A DNA stretch of 64,000 bases, taken from positions 540,724 through 604,723 of the forward strand of contig CAWATW010000010.1 in the NCBI GenBank assembly GCA_963785075.1. Direction: 5' to 3'. Source of the stretch: JAOUGY01 sp963785075. Lineage in GTDB: Bacteria; Actinomycetota; Acidimicrobiia; Spongiisociales; ZC4RG35. This document shows, one piece after another, positions 52,628-60,048 of the stretch. Position 1 is the stretch's first letter. Each line of letters opens with the position of its first letter. The notes under the pieces were generated by a model. That model did no database searches and was not told the DNA's origin. It saw only the letters and a program-made list of their open reading frames with translations. The position numbers were made by a program, and so were the translations under genes.

Positions 52628-52899
52628 CAAGCGTACGCATCCTGCCCGGCAGGCTGTTGATTCTCCTGATCGCGCTCGCTGCGATCCTTCTTCTTCTCGG
52701 TGGCACCGGTGCTGCGAGCGAGCCGTCGATCACGATGGAACACCGCGTTCGATCCGGAGACACGTTGTGGACGATCGCTCAGGGGTTCACGTCGTCGGGT
52801 GACGACATCCGGGCGTCGGTCGCCCTCATCCGGGAATTGAACGAACTCGAGAGCTCTGCCCTGCACCCGGGCCAGACCCTGATGATCCCGGTCGGGTGA
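52624..52899 (+). CDS. LysM-domain membrane protein, SOS-linked (Rv2719c-like position)
   Basis: 91 residues: a cytoplasmic basic start, one membrane helix (about 10-28, LLILLIALAAILLLLGG) and an extracytoplasmic LysM domain from 38 (HRVRSGDTLWTIAQGF ... HPGQTLMIPVG) that binds peptidoglycan. A LysM protein divergent from lexA and followed by nrdR is the arrangement of M. tuberculosis Rv2720-Rv2719c-Rv2718c, where the LysM protein is damage-induced and affects division and cell wall. The same role, slowing division during SOS, is inferred here. GAGGAAGG precedes the ATG. Confidence 0.85.
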   Translation: MTSVRILPGRLLILLIALAAILLLLGGTGAASEPSITMEHRVRSGDTLWTIAQGFTSSGDDIRASVALIRELNELESSALHPGQTLMIPVG

Positions 52900-52968
52900 C
52901 CCTGGCGCCGGCCCTCGGTGGTCGCCTCGGCCTGCTACAGGTCCATCCGCCACTAGCCTGGGGCCCTC

Positions 52969-53433
52969 ATGCAGTGCCCCTCCTGCGGACATTCCGCTAG
53001 CCGCGTCATAGATTCCCGACCCGCCGAGAACGGGACGTCGATCCGGCGCCGCCGTGTCTGCGAGCGATGTGAGTCCAGGTTCTCGACGTACGAACGTGTC
53101 GTGTCGTCGGTGATGGTCGTCAAACGATCGGGGCAGAGCGAGCCGTTCGACAGCGCCAAGCTCAGAAGAGGCGTCGAGGCGGCACTGGCGGATCGTCCTG
53201 TTCTCAGCGGTCAGGTGGATGCGCTCATCGATTCGGTCGAGAGCGAAGTTCGTGCCCGTCCCGGTCCGGTCTCGTCCGAGAGGCTCGGCCTCATGGTCCT
53301 CGAACGGCTGCGGGCCCTCGACGAGATCGCGTCACTGCGTTTCGCCAGCGTCTACAAGGATTTCCGTGACGTTGGCGACTTCGAACGCGAGCTCGCCGAG
53401 TTGGAGGCGAGCCTCCAGCCGCCCGAGAGCTGA
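52969..53433 (+). CDS. nrdR: Transcriptional repressor NrdR
   Basis: 154 residues. Zinc-ribbon plus ATP-cone regulator of ribonucleotide reductase genes. Zinc ligands Cys-3, Cys-6, Cys-31 and Cys-34 (MQCPSCGH, CERCESRF). The ATP-cone starts near 49 (MVVKRSGQSEPFDSAKLRRG) and ends RFASVYKDFRDVGDFERELA. It lies 69 bp after the LysM gene on the same strand and may share the SOS transcript. Placement next to lexA is conserved in actinobacteria. No nrd genes are in the window. Confidence 0.95.
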   Translation: MQCPSCGHSASRVIDSRPAENGTSIRRRRVCERCESRFSTYERVVSSVMVVKRSGQSEPFDSAKLRRGVEAALADRPVLSGQVDALIDSVESEVRARPGPVSSERLGLMVLERLRALDEIASLRFASVYKDFRDVGDFERELAELEASLQPPES

Positions 53434-53436
53434 AGC

Positions 53437-54588
53437 TCAGGCGGTTCCGATCCGACCGAGCATCCGGGAGACGTCGGCCGTTGCGGTGTCGAACGCACGC
53501 CGGGCCTGTGCCATCGCTGTTGTCAGCGACGCTTCGACCTCCGTCACTCGAGCGTCGAGCTTCTCCAACGCTGCGGTGGCCGCACCAGGGTCGCCGGACC
53601 TCAACGCGTCCAGATACTGGGCCTGAAGCGCCGAGCCGGCGTCCGAGAAGCGGTTGACGAGCGTTCCGTGCTCCGCAAACGCAGGTTGATCCGGCACCGG
53701 TTGTATCACTCCCAGGAGCGATGTGAGCCACGACGTGTATTGCTCGCTGATCTCGGAGAGATCGTCGGTGGACGCCGGCAGCGACGGGCGTCCGACGAAC
53801 ACGACGAAGCCGGTCTCGTACGCCAGGGCTTCGCTCAACGAGCGTTCGGCTTCGAGCACCCGCCCGGAGGCGTCGATCGCCAGTGCACGGTCGGCGTCAC
53901 CGATCTCCAGTTCTTGGGCGGTTTCCAACAATCGGCGGGCGGAGGCGTCGACGTCGGAGAAGTCGGGGTTCGCCGACGAGTCGAAACCTTCGAGCGTCTG
54001 TGCGAGGTCCGTCGAGGCCGCCACGAGGTCTTCGCGAACCGAGGAACCACTGCCGAAGATGAGAGATATCGCAATGATCATCGCCACCAGCGCAACCGCG
54101 ATCAGACCGAAGCTGACGATACGCGCAGCGCTGCGCTCGGGCATGGCCGACAGAGCCTCTTCGGACTCCCAGGAGTCGAGGACTGGCGCGTCGGGCGTCT
54201 CGTCCCACAGTTGTATGACCATTTCGCCGGTGGGATTCAGGTCGACTCCGGCGCTCCCGGTGGGGGTACGGGGCGCCACCGTCCGGTCGGCGACGGCGGT
54301 CGACGCCGCGGGCCGGGTGACGGCGCGCTGCTGGCCGGTGTCGAGCAGATGGTCTCGCTGCGTCTGCCCGGATGGGCGAGATGGCGCTGGTCTCTGCGGG
54401 CGTTGAACGGCATGATCCGCCGTCGTTCGCACTCGATCGAGGACGGCGAGCCCGGCCGCGGCGGCACCGCTGATACGACGTCCCCGCCGGGAGGAGATGG
54501 TTGATTGGTCGACCCTGTGGCCGAGAAGGCAACGCCCGTCGACGGCGGTCACCCGCGCTCGGCACTCGGTACAGTAGCCGTGTGGCAC
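53437..54588 (-). CDS. Single-pass membrane protein with N-terminal zinc-ribbon-like motif
   Basis: 383 residues from a GTG. The N terminus PHGYCTECRARVTAVDGRCLLGHRV has a C-x2-C...C-x3-H metal-site pattern. A low-complexity Arg/Pro/Thr linker follows (about 35-150), then one membrane helix (160-180, LIAVALVAMIIAISLIFGSG) and an extracytoplasmic all-helical domain (VREDLVAASTDLAQTLEGF to the end) with heptad-like Leu/Ala spacing. No family recognised. It converges on nrdR with only 3 bp between stops. The layout (zinc ribbon inside, helical domain outside) suggests a signalling or scaffold role, which is speculative. Confidence 0.65.
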   Translation of the reverse strand: MPHGYCTECRARVTAVDGRCLLGHRVDQSTISSRRGRRISGAAAAGLAVLDRVRTTADHAVQRPQRPAPSRPSGQTQRDHLLDTGQQRAVTRPAASTAVADRTVAPRTPTGSAGVDLNPTGEMVIQLWDETPDAPVLDSWESEEALSAMPERSAARIVSFGLIAVALVAMIIAISLIFGSGSSVREDLVAASTDLAQTLEGFDSSANPDFSDVDASARRLLETAQELEIGDADRALAIDASGRVLEAERSLSEALAYETGFVVFVGRPSLPASTDDLSEISEQYTSWLTSLLGVIQPVPDQPAFAEHGTLVNRFSDAGSALQAQYLDALRSGDPGAATAALEKLDARVTEVEASLTTAMAQARRAFDTATADVSRMLGRIGTA

Positions 54589-54636
54589 TCTTCAGCTCCG
54601 TGGTCGGTCCGCCCGGACGCCCCACGTGATTTGAAC

Positions 54637-55068
54637 ATGTTTGAGATTAGCTTCGTGCGGCTGGATCCGCGGGCATTGTCGCCGCGGCGTGCCCATGGCA
54701 CCGATGCCGGTTTCGATCTCCACACCATCGACGAGGTGGTGCTCAGACCCGGCGAGCGCAGCTCGGCGGGCACCGGGCTCGCGATCGCGCTTCCCCCGGG
54801 CACCGGTGGCCTCGTGATACCCCGCAGCGGCCATGCATCGCGCCATGGCATCGCGATCGTGAATGCGCCAGGCCTCATCGACCCTGGCTATCGCGGCGAG
54901 ATCCGTGTGCTGCTGATCAACCACGGGTCCGAAACCGTTGTCTTCGCACCGGGGGATCGAGTCGCCCAGCTGGTGGTGATCGATCTCCCCGAGGTGTCGT
55001 TCGTCGAGGTCGACGAACTCGAATCGTCGAGCCGGGGCGACGGTGGCTTCGGTTCCACGGGCCGGTGA
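54637..55068 (+). CDS. dut: dUTP diphosphatase
   Basis: 143 residues from the ATG giving MFEISFVRLDPRALSP. Hydrolyses dUTP to dUMP, preventing uracil incorporation. All five trimeric dUTPase motifs are visible: DAGFDLHT, PRSGHASRHG, APGLIDPGYRGEI (catalytic Asp), PGDRVAQLVV and the C-terminal RGDGGFGSTGR. It is followed 44 bp later by the tRNA cluster. dut also lies in the extended lexA-nrdR neighbourhood in mycobacteria. Confidence 0.95.
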   Translation: MFEISFVRLDPRALSPRRAHGTDAGFDLHTIDEVVLRPGERSSAGTGLAIALPPGTGGLVIPRSGHASRHGIAIVNAPGLIDPGYRGEIRVLLINHGSETVVFAPGDRVAQLVVIDLPEVSFVEVDELESSSRGDGGFGSTGR

Positions 55069-55112
55069 CGGCGTTTGTCGGGTCTTGGAGGTCGGCTATC
55101 ATCGACGCGCAC

Positions 55113-55188
55113 GCGGAAGTAGCTCAGTTGGTAGAGCGCAACCTTGCCAAGGTTGAGGTCGCGGGTTCGAGCCCCGTCTTCCGCTCCA
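55113..55188 (+). tRNA. tRNA-Gly(GCC), CCA encoded
   Basis: 76 nt. Acceptor GCGGAAG pairs with CTTCCGC. D-loop AGCTCAGTTGGTAGAGC. Anticodon arm AACCTT-GCC-AAGGTT with anticodon GCC. T-arm with GGTTCGAGCC. Discriminator T followed by encoded CCA. First of three tightly spaced tRNA genes. Confidence 0.96.
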
Positions 55189-55250
55189 CCGATCGGTCGG
55201 ATCCTCCCTCGCCTCACGATGGGCGATGTCGTGTCCGGCTGGATCGACAA

Positions 55251-55321
55251 GGCGACGTGGCCGAGTGGTTAGGCGCGGGTCTGCAAAACCCGTCACCCCG
55301 GTTCAATTCCGGGCGTCGCCT
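55251..55321 (+). tRNA. tRNA-Cys(GCA)
   Basis: 71 nt. Acceptor GGCGACG pairs with CGTCGCC. Anticodon stem CGGGT/ACCCG flanks GCA. T-arm CCCGG-TTCAATT-CCGGG. CCA is not encoded. The unusual TTCAATT T-loop is common for tRNA-Cys. It lies 62 bp after tRNA-Gly. Confidence 0.95.
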
Positions 55322-55343
55322 CCGGGCGCAATGCGCCTGCAAC

Positions 55344-55415
55344 GGGCCCTTAGCTCAGTGGAAGAGCGCTTGCATGACACGCAAGAGGTCACTGGTTCAA
55401 ACCCAGTAGGGCCCA
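55344..55415 (+). tRNA. tRNA-Val(GAC)
   Basis: 72 nt. Acceptor GGGCCCT pairs with AGGGCCC. D-loop TAGCTCAGTGGAAGAGC. Anticodon stem CTTGC/GCAAG with GAC. T-arm ACTGG-TTCAAAC-CCAGT. CCA not encoded. It is followed by a GCTGGCC-TCT-GGCCAGC hairpin at 55,433-55,449. Confidence 0.95.
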
Positions 55416-55563
55416 CGGCGCCGGTCGCCGCCGCTGGCCTCTGGCCAGCTGACGGAGTTTGCTTCGCCAACTCCAACTCTCAACCTTGTTTGAACGGGGT
55501 TTGTCTTGCGATCACAACGGCGCTGTCGAATGCCACCGTGCCCCGGATCTTTCTGGGAGCTAC

Positions 55564-55595
55564 AAAAAACCGCTCACGGATGTGAGCGGCTTTTT
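55564..55595 (+). terminator. Strong bidirectional terminator
   Basis: A-run, then CCGCTCAC (55,570-55,577), GGAT loop, GTGAGCGG (55,582-55,589), C and TTTTT. A rare true U-tract terminator in this GC-rich sequence. The flanking A and T runs let it act in both directions, ending the tRNA transcript and the minus-strand gene from the right. Confidence 0.9.
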
Positions 55596-55640
55596 GGATG
55601 AACCTGGCGGTTACACCCGGTCTCATCGGTGCGGACCTGG

Positions 55641-55856
55641 TCAGTTGCCGCCGAACATGCCTTTGAGCTTGTCGGCTGCGCCGCCGATGGCATCGCCGAT
55701 CTTGTCGCTGTTGCCGGACAGGAATCCTTCGATCTGTCCGGCGATCGGAGCCGGCAGCTTGTCCTTCAGGAAATCAAGCGCTGCCTCGGCAGCGCCTTGT
55801 GCCTTGTCGGCCGGGAGTCCGGTCCGCTCGGAGATGGCGGCAATCAGTTCATCCAT
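55641..55856 (-). CDS. Small helical conserved protein (71 residues)
   Basis: 71 residues from the ATG giving MDELIAAISERTGLPADKAQ. The longer frame to 56,147 runs over the neighbouring gene and is rejected. Amphipathic helices (AAEAALDFLKDKLPAPIAGQ, IEGFLSGNSDKIGDAIGG) end in ADKLKGMFGGN. Similar proteins are widespread in bacteria near DUF2267/DUF937-like families, with no assigned role. GGAGGG lies just upstream. The start-to-start gap to the divergent gene is 109 bp. Confidence 0.75.
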   Translation of the reverse strand: MDELIAAISERTGLPADKAQGAAEAALDFLKDKLPAPIAGQIEGFLSGNSDKIGDAIGGAADKLKGMFGGN

Positions 55857-55965
55857 CGTATCCCTCCAATACGGTGTGAGGTGTGCTGGGTGCTCACACC
55901 TCGTTGGCGTACCACGCTTTTCGTGGCAGAATCCACAAAATAGCACCCCAGGAAAGGATGGCCCA

Positions 55966-56361
55966 ATGGCGATGTCAGACGCCCACAAAGAGGCGTTGGC
56001 CCAAGGGAGGCGGGAGTCGCGAGCGGTCAAGGCGTACCTGGAAGCCCTCGGATCAAAGCGTCCGGGACGACCGGTGACCGTCGATTCGGTGAAGAAGAAG
56101 TTGTCCGGGATCGAAGAGAAGCTCGCCGGCGAGTCCGATCCGCTCAAGCGTCTCGACCTGGTCCAAGCGAAGCTGGACGCCGAAGATCAGCTGGAGGATC
56201 TGTCGATCGACGTCGACGTCGAGTCACTCGAGCGGGAATTCGTGGGCATCGCCAAGTCGTATTCGGAGCGCAAGGGCATCTCCTATTCGGCGTGGCGTGA
56301 AGTTGGCGTGTCCGCACCGGTGTTGAAGGAGGCGGGAATCCCCCGCACTCGTCGGGGCTGA
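55966..56361 (+). CDS. Conserved actinobacterial hypothetical protein
   Basis: 131 residues from the ATG 8 bp after GGAAAGGA. Almost wholly helical and charged: MAMSDAHKEALAQGRRESRA, a coiled-coil-like centre (VKKKLSGIEEKLAGESDPLK), and C-terminal YSERKGISYSAWREVGV resembling a DNA-binding or ribosome-associated helix-turn-helix tail. Related proteins are common in actinobacteria, often annotated only as hypothetical. Convergent with the DUF1269-like gene, with a hairpin between them. Confidence 0.75.
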   Translation: MAMSDAHKEALAQGRRESRAVKAYLEALGSKRPGRPVTVDSVKKKLSGIEEKLAGESDPLKRLDLVQAKLDAEDQLEDLSIDVDVESLEREFVGIAKSYSERKGISYSAWREVGVSAPVLKEAGIPRTRRG

Positions 56362-56382
56362 CGCTCTTCGCACGAAGTCGGA

Positions 56383-56416
56383 AACGGGCCTCGGATCTCT
56401 CGGATCGGGGCCCGTT
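56383..56416 (+). terminator. Hairpin between convergent genes
   Basis: AACGGGCC (56,383-56,390) pairs with GGCCCGTT (56,409-56,416), with an internal GATC/GATC pairing in the loop, followed by CTCTTT. It serves both the plus-strand gene ending at 56,361 and the minus-strand gene ending at 56,426. Confidence 0.7.
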
Positions 56417-56425
56417 CTCTTTGGG

Positions 56426-56953
56426 TCAACGATCTCCCAGGGCCTCTTCGAGGGCTTCGGGCTCGATCCCGTCGAGAGTGGAGTACAACAGGGTGCCGCT
56501 GAAGCGCCGCAACTCCCTCAGAAGATGGGTGGGAAAGAACTGTGGGAGCAGCAACACGGTGGCCGTATGACCGGGTGAGAGTCGGGATGCGACTTCCTGA
56601 AGCCATGGGTTCGGGATGCCGACGTCGCGATAGGTGGCCCACAACCATCCGGCCAATGCGCCGAGTACGGCGCCGATGATCCAGCCGGTGGTGCCGAAGA
56701 GAAGCAGTCCGGGGATTCCTGCCCACCAGCTGCCCGTGAGGGCCGCCTGCGATGGTGCCATTTCCCTCGTCTGCCTCACGCGGCTCCGGCCGTTCACGAG
56801 TTTGGAGACCAACACCGCGTCGGCGAGTTGGATCGATCCCTTCCGAGCGAGACGGGTCGCAGCCAGGACCGCTTCCTGTGCGAGGAGGGGGTCGTCGAAG
56901 TCGATCGCCATCACGTTGGCGGGATCGATGAGTTGGCGATCGTTGTTCCTCAT
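56426..56953 (-). CDS. DUF1269-like membrane protein
   Basis: 175 residues from the ATG giving MRNNDRQLIDPANVMAIDFD. N-terminal alpha/beta segment (FDDPLLAQEAVLAATRLARKGSI-like, then LADAVLVSKLVNG) as in DUF1269 proteins, then a Gly-rich membrane hairpin near 75-105 (GIPGLLLFGTTGWIIGAVLG) and a C-terminal alpha/beta stretch (GHTATVLLLPQFFPTHLLRE) that alternates sign with the first. The role of the family is unknown. The upstream extension to 57,082 overlaps the next gene and is not used. Confidence 0.75.
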   Translation of the reverse strand: MRNNDRQLIDPANVMAIDFDDPLLAQEAVLAATRLARKGSIQLADAVLVSKLVNGRSRVRQTREMAPSQAALTGSWWAGIPGLLLFGTTGWIIGAVLGALAGWLWATYRDVGIPNPWLQEVASRLSPGHTATVLLLPQFFPTHLLRELRRFSGTLLYSTLDGIEPEALEEALGDR

Positions 56954-57072
56954 TGGTGTCTCCTGGTCCACGACCTCAGTTTCCCCTCGTCGGCTGAGAA
57001 GTTTCTGAGCTGCGGATGTGTTCTCACTCAACAACCATGGCACATCTGGCGGGTATTCCCAGGGAGAAGTGC

Positions 57073-57438
57073 CTAATCCCATCCCAATTCGTGGAGTCGG
57101 GCGTCGTCGATACCAAGGTGATGTCCGAGCTCGTGCAGAACGGTCTTGCGGATTTCCGCCTCGAGCTCGGGTTTCGACAGGTGGAGAGCGAGGTGGGGGA
57201 GTCGGAATATGGTGATCTGGTCGGGCAGCGCTCCCCAGTAGTCTCCGGAGCGCTCGTGCAGGCTCACGCCTTCGTACAGGCCCAACAGGCCATCACCATC
57301 TGGGTCTTGCTCGCGTGTCGGGCGGTCTTCGACGACCACGATCAGGTTGTCGATCTGATCCCAGACCCATTCGGGGAGCCCGTCGAGCACCCGGTCGACG
57401 ACGGTTTCGAACTCTTCGATTCGCACAGGTGCATGCAA
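57073..57438 (-). CDS. Minimal zincin metallopeptidase family protein
   Basis: 121 residues. Very small zincin (DUF1025-type metallopeptidase): VLHELGHHLGIDD with His-102, Glu-103, His-106 and a downstream Asp as probable third ligand. The N-terminal VRIEEFETVVDRVLDGLPEW and TIFRLPHL segments are typical of the family. The proteolytic substrate is unknown and some members may be inactive binders. It starts 36 bp after the stop of the zinc-ribbon gene on the same strand. Confidence 0.85.
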   Translation of the reverse strand: MHAPVRIEEFETVVDRVLDGLPEWVWDQIDNLIVVVEDRPTREQDPDGDGLLGLYEGVSLHERSGDYWGALPDQITIFRLPHLALHLSKPELEAEIRKTVLHELGHHLGIDDARLHELGWD

Positions 57439-57474
57439 CCACGCCCGCCGGACAATCGTCTGCGGGTGTGCGCG

Positions 57475-57663
57475 CTAGATCATGCGCTCCTGCCCGAAAC
57501 CCAGCACCTTCCGGCAATGCGGGCAGAAGAAGATCATGGTCTGGCCCGTGAACATCGGGATTCCTCGCTTCTGCACGTGGATCTCGTGGAGATCGAGGTT
57601 GCAGAACGAGCAGATGGGAACGAGGTCAGGACGCTCTACCAGATTGAACGGATGTTCGGCCAT
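57475..57663 (-). CDS. Small zinc-ribbon protein
   Basis: 62 residues from the ATG giving MAEHPFNLVERPDLVPICSF. Two CxxC knuckles, CSFC near 18 and CPHC near 48, form a zinc ribbon. LHEIHVQKRGIPMFTGQTMI lies between. Possibly a nucleic-acid-binding or redox accessory. It is conserved in Acidimicrobiia-like genomes as a hypothetical. Upstream of the zincin gene in the same direction, so probably co-expressed. Confidence 0.75.
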   Translation of the reverse strand: MAEHPFNLVERPDLVPICSFCNLDLHEIHVQKRGIPMFTGQTMIFFCPHCRKVLGFGQERMI

Positions 57664-57786
57664 GGATGCTCCTCTCACGCCAATCATGCGTCCGTGCCGG
57701 CACGCCGGACCAGGGGACTAGGTCGATCACGGCCGCTCGGCCGACGTGAGAACCGCCTCGAGGTGCTGGTATCCTGCCGTTCGCAC

Positions 57787-57858
57787 GGGCGCTTAGCTCA
57801 GCGGGAGAGCGCTGCCTTCACACGGCAGAGGCCACTGGTTCGATCCCAGTAGCGCCCA
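57787..57858 (+). tRNA. tRNA-Val(CAC)
   Basis: 72 nt. Acceptor GGGCGCT pairs with AGCGCCC. D-arm TAGCTCAGCGGGAGAGC. Anticodon stem CTGCC/GGCAG with loop TTCACAC, anticodon CAC. T-arm ACTGG-TTCGATC-CCAGT. It marks the boundary between conserved genes and the accessory region to the right, and tRNA 3' ends are common integration sites. Confidence 0.95.
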
Positions 57859-57861
57859 CCC

Positions 57862-57893
57862 CAAGAATCCCCTGTAACCACAGGGGATTCTTG
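57862..57893 (+). terminator. Perfect 14-bp hairpin after tRNA-Val(CAC)
   Basis: CAAGAATCCCCTGT (57,862-57,875), loop AACC, ACAGGGGATTCTTG (57,880-57,893). No mismatches. It begins 4 bp after the tRNA. It acts as tRNA terminator. The perfect symmetry could alternatively belong to an attachment site. Confidence 0.85.
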
Positions 57894-58259
57894 CATATCG
57901 GGATCTTCAATCAGCCATTGTGTGGTGTCCGGTGTCCGTCTGGTGTCCGTCAGAGGTCCGGATCCGCGTCATGGGACTCCCTCGGGCAACGTCCTCGCGC
58001 GCGGGGCGTCCTGCCCGTTGGTGGTCGGCTAAACCCGGCGATGAGGACGCTGTCGCCCGAGGTCTACGACGCGATTCCGCCGCGCGGAAGCAATGGTTTG
58101 AATCACTGCGAGTGGTCAGTCCCGTATTTGTGATGCGTCTGATTGCCGGATCCCGGACGCTCGTGGCTGCGCGATATCGTTCGGGGTGGTGGGTGATCTG
58201 TGCGGAACGGAAGGCTGGAGCCATCCGGTGCGCCTTGTGCCGTGGCATGCTGCACTGTG
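57894..58259. other. 366-bp gap at the start of the accessory region
   Basis: No convincing gene. Near 57,920-57,955 GTGTCCGTC-like units repeat three times. On the minus strand this reads as a short frame ending TRIRTSDGHQTDTGHHTMAD, which could be the tail of a lost integrase but is too weak to call. From about 58,031 to 58,105 there may be a degenerate copy of the accessory-region repeat (shared TCGCCCGA and GAGGACGCT). Confidence 0.4.
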
Positions 58260-58889
58260 ATGAAGGACTTGACTCGACGTCTTTGGGAAGAACAGGACCG
58301 CCACCCGGGTGATCGCCTGCGACTCTTTGGTGCCGTCGGTGAGTTCATTGGGGACACCTCGGTGCTGTACCCAGGGTCGTTCGTCGACGTTGCAGCATCG
58401 TTCGTCTTCGATTCAGTGACCTATGTTGACAACGACCGGAAGGCCGCCCGGTTCTTCGCCGACACGAGCGGCGTATACGAGATCATCAACCGTCACCGCC
58501 ACCGCTTGACCAGCGCAAACTGGCGGTTCATCGGTGCCGACTACCGGACCGAGCTCGATCTGGCCGACCAATCCGTGGGCCTGCTGGTTTCGCTCTATGC
58601 CGGCTTCGTTTCCGAGCATTGCACGCGGTATCTCTTGCCGGGAACGTGGCTTCTGGTCAACCCCAGCCACGGTGACGCTGCGATGGCGTCGATCGATCCG
58701 CGGTATCGCCTCGCTGCTGCAGTCAACTCGAGATCGGGCGGATACACGATCACCGAGCGTGATCTGGACAGCTACTTGATTCCGAAACGTCCGACCACGG
58801 TCACGGCGGAGCTGCTACACGAGACAGGCCGCGGGATCGCCTACACGAGATCGCCGTTTGCCTACCTCTTCCAGCGCAAGAACGACTGA
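58260..58889 (+). CDS. Methyltransferase-like hypothetical protein
   Basis: 209 residues from the ATG giving MKDLTRRLWEEQDRHPGDRL. The segment VLYPGSFVDVAASFVFDSVT followed by YVDNDRKAARFF resembles SAM-methyltransferase motifs I and II (Gly-rich loop, then an acidic residue after a beta strand), and LLVSLYAGFVSEHCTRYLLP with TWLLVNPSHGDAAMA resembles motifs IV-V. The usual D/N-P-P-Y of DNA methylases is absent. It is probably a Rossmann-fold enzyme of unknown substrate. The first repeat copy starts on its stop codon. Its codon use is less GC-biased than in the core region. Confidence 0.65.
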   Translation: MKDLTRRLWEEQDRHPGDRLRLFGAVGEFIGDTSVLYPGSFVDVAASFVFDSVTYVDNDRKAARFFADTSGVYEIINRHRHRLTSANWRFIGADYRTELDLADQSVGLLVSLYAGFVSEHCTRYLLPGTWLLVNPSHGDAAMASIDPRYRLAAAVNSRSGGYTITERDLDSYLIPKRPTTVTAELLHETGRGIAYTRSPFAYLFQRKND

Positions 58890-58956
58890 TCCCGGGCGAG
58901 AACGCTCCAATCGCCCAGGAGCACCGATCGGCACGAATGCGTGCTGTGCCGCAACT
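58888..58956 (+). repeat. Accessory repeat copy 1
   Basis: Left part GATCCCGGGCGAGAACGCTC, core CCGATCGGCACG, a GTGC hairpin arm and an AAC end. Aligns with copy 5 over its full length with few changes. It begins inside the stop codon of the methyltransferase-like gene. Confidence 0.75.
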
Positions 58957-59008
58957 ACGCAGGGTGGCGTCCGACCGCGATTGGGCTCTTCCCTGGCACA
59001 ATGTTCGC

Positions 59009-59224
59009 ATGGGAACACCGGCCGGGTTCGAGTGGATGCAACGCAAGAACGGCGATGTTGTAGTCGCGCATCATGCCCGGGTGGCCGCCATCCTGCGGGG
59101 GAGGGCAGCGATCAAGTTCGTATCCGACGTCGGTCGGGGCGACGCGCAAGAGGTGATGGCCAGGGTTACGGGCAACTACAAGCGCGGCAACGAGCGATCG
59201 GGCGGCCGGAGCTCTCGGCGCTGA
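59009..59224 (+). CDS. Small actinobacterial hypothetical protein
   Basis: 71 residues from the ATG giving MGTPAGFEWMQRKNGDVVVA. Compact and basic, with HHARVAAILRGRAAIKFVSD and ARVTGNYKRGNER near the end. Short proteins of this pattern occur in various actinobacteria, with unknown function. The basic C-terminal tail suggests nucleic-acid contact. The ORF can be opened earlier (58,937) but that overlaps repeat copy 1. Only gene between copies 1 and 2. Confidence 0.6.
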   Translation: MGTPAGFEWMQRKNGDVVVAHHARVAAILRGRAAIKFVSDVGRGDAQEVMARVTGNYKRGNERSGGRSSRR

Positions 59225-59293
59225 AGTCATCTCGAAGCGCCGCTGATGGCAGCTTCCTTCGGTCTGCTCAGCGGTTGCAGCGCACCGACACTC

Positions 59294-59362
59294 GATCGCG
59301 GTCGATAACGCATGCGTCGCCCGATAGCGCCGAGCGGCACATGAAGGTGCGGGGTCTCGAAC
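59294..59362 (+). repeat. Accessory repeat copy 2
   Basis: GATCGCGGTCGATAACGC, TCGCCCGATAGCG, core CCGAGCGGCAC, arm GGTGCGGGGTC and AAC end. Same spacing (36 bp) from the leading GATC to the core as copies 1 and 5. Confidence 0.7.
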
Positions 59363-59389
59363 ACTCACTGTTGCGGTGATGTCGAGTCG

Positions 59390-59836
59390 CTATTGGGACT
59401 CGAAGTGAGTCTTGTATGCCGCCAAGAAGGCGTTCCCTATGTTGGAGCTGCCGAGCTTCCGGTAGAAGAAGCCCAAGAACCCGGGGGCCTCGACGTCGCT
59501 CATGACGAGGCGGTAGCTCACTCCGGTGTCGCTAGCGGTGAATTCGTCAGCGAAGTGTGACGTTGCAGTGACCTTCGTTCCGGCCTCGTACTGCTCGTCG
59601 AACTCCACGACAACGCTGTCTGCCTCGATCCGTTTGGAGATGTTGGTGCGTTTCATGAGGCCTTCGTTGGTTCTGATGGTCACAGAGTCGGTCCCCTGTT
59701 CCACCAGCTCAACGCTCGTCATACCTGGCATGAGACTGGTGACCCCTGCATAGAGCTCGCCGGGATTCTCGAGGGCCCGCTTCACTTGCTGGATGTTGCA
59801 GTCGATCTCGTCTGTGCCTTCAAACCAAACAGCCAC
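59390..59836 (-). CDS. SRPBCC (START-like) protein, DUF2505-like
   Basis: 148 residues from the GTG 5 bp after AAAGGAG. Helix-grip lipid-binding fold: AVWFEGTDEIDCNIQQVKRA near 2, SVELVEQGTDSVTIRTNEG, VVVEFDEQYEAGTKVTATSH and C-terminal helix NIGNAFLAAYKTHFESQ. Such proteins bind hydrophobic ligands. The ligand is unknown. A second SRPBCC gene lies in the next repeat interval, but the two share little sequence. Stop is 27 bp right of repeat copy 2. Confidence 0.75.
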   Translation of the reverse strand: MAVWFEGTDEIDCNIQQVKRALENPGELYAGVTSLMPGMTSVELVEQGTDSVTIRTNEGLMKRTNISKRIEADSVVVEFDEQYEAGTKVTATSHFADEFTASDTGVSYRLVMSDVEAPGFLGFFYRKLGSSNIGNAFLAAYKTHFESQ

Positions 59837-59968
59837 GGTTACTCCTTTGGGCGAGAGCTGAGTGTGATGGACATACACAGCCTACGGATGCCGCGACATC
59901 GACGTTCGAGGCGGACCCGCAGAGACTGATCCGCCACGCGTCCGTGCAACCAGCCCGAATGCCACGCC

Positions 59969-60048
59969 GATCAACGATTCTGTAGCAATATCGCACATTT
60001 CGCCACCCGCCCCCGATCGGCACGTCTGAGTGCGGGGTCGCGCTTAAC
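59969..60048 (+). repeat. Accessory repeat copy 3
   Basis: Core CCCCGATCGGCACG at 60,011, hairpin GCACGTCTGAGTGC, then GGGGTCGCGCTTAAC. The left half is AT-rich and diverged. The right end supplies the TTA that is the stop codon of the minus-strand gene beginning at 60,044. Confidence 0.65.

Noticed and set aside
57907..58248. Minus-strand 113-residue ORF as an integrase fragment
   Set aside because: No catalytic Arg/His/Tyr pattern of tyrosine recombinases. Only the final residues are suggestive, so not annotated as a gene.
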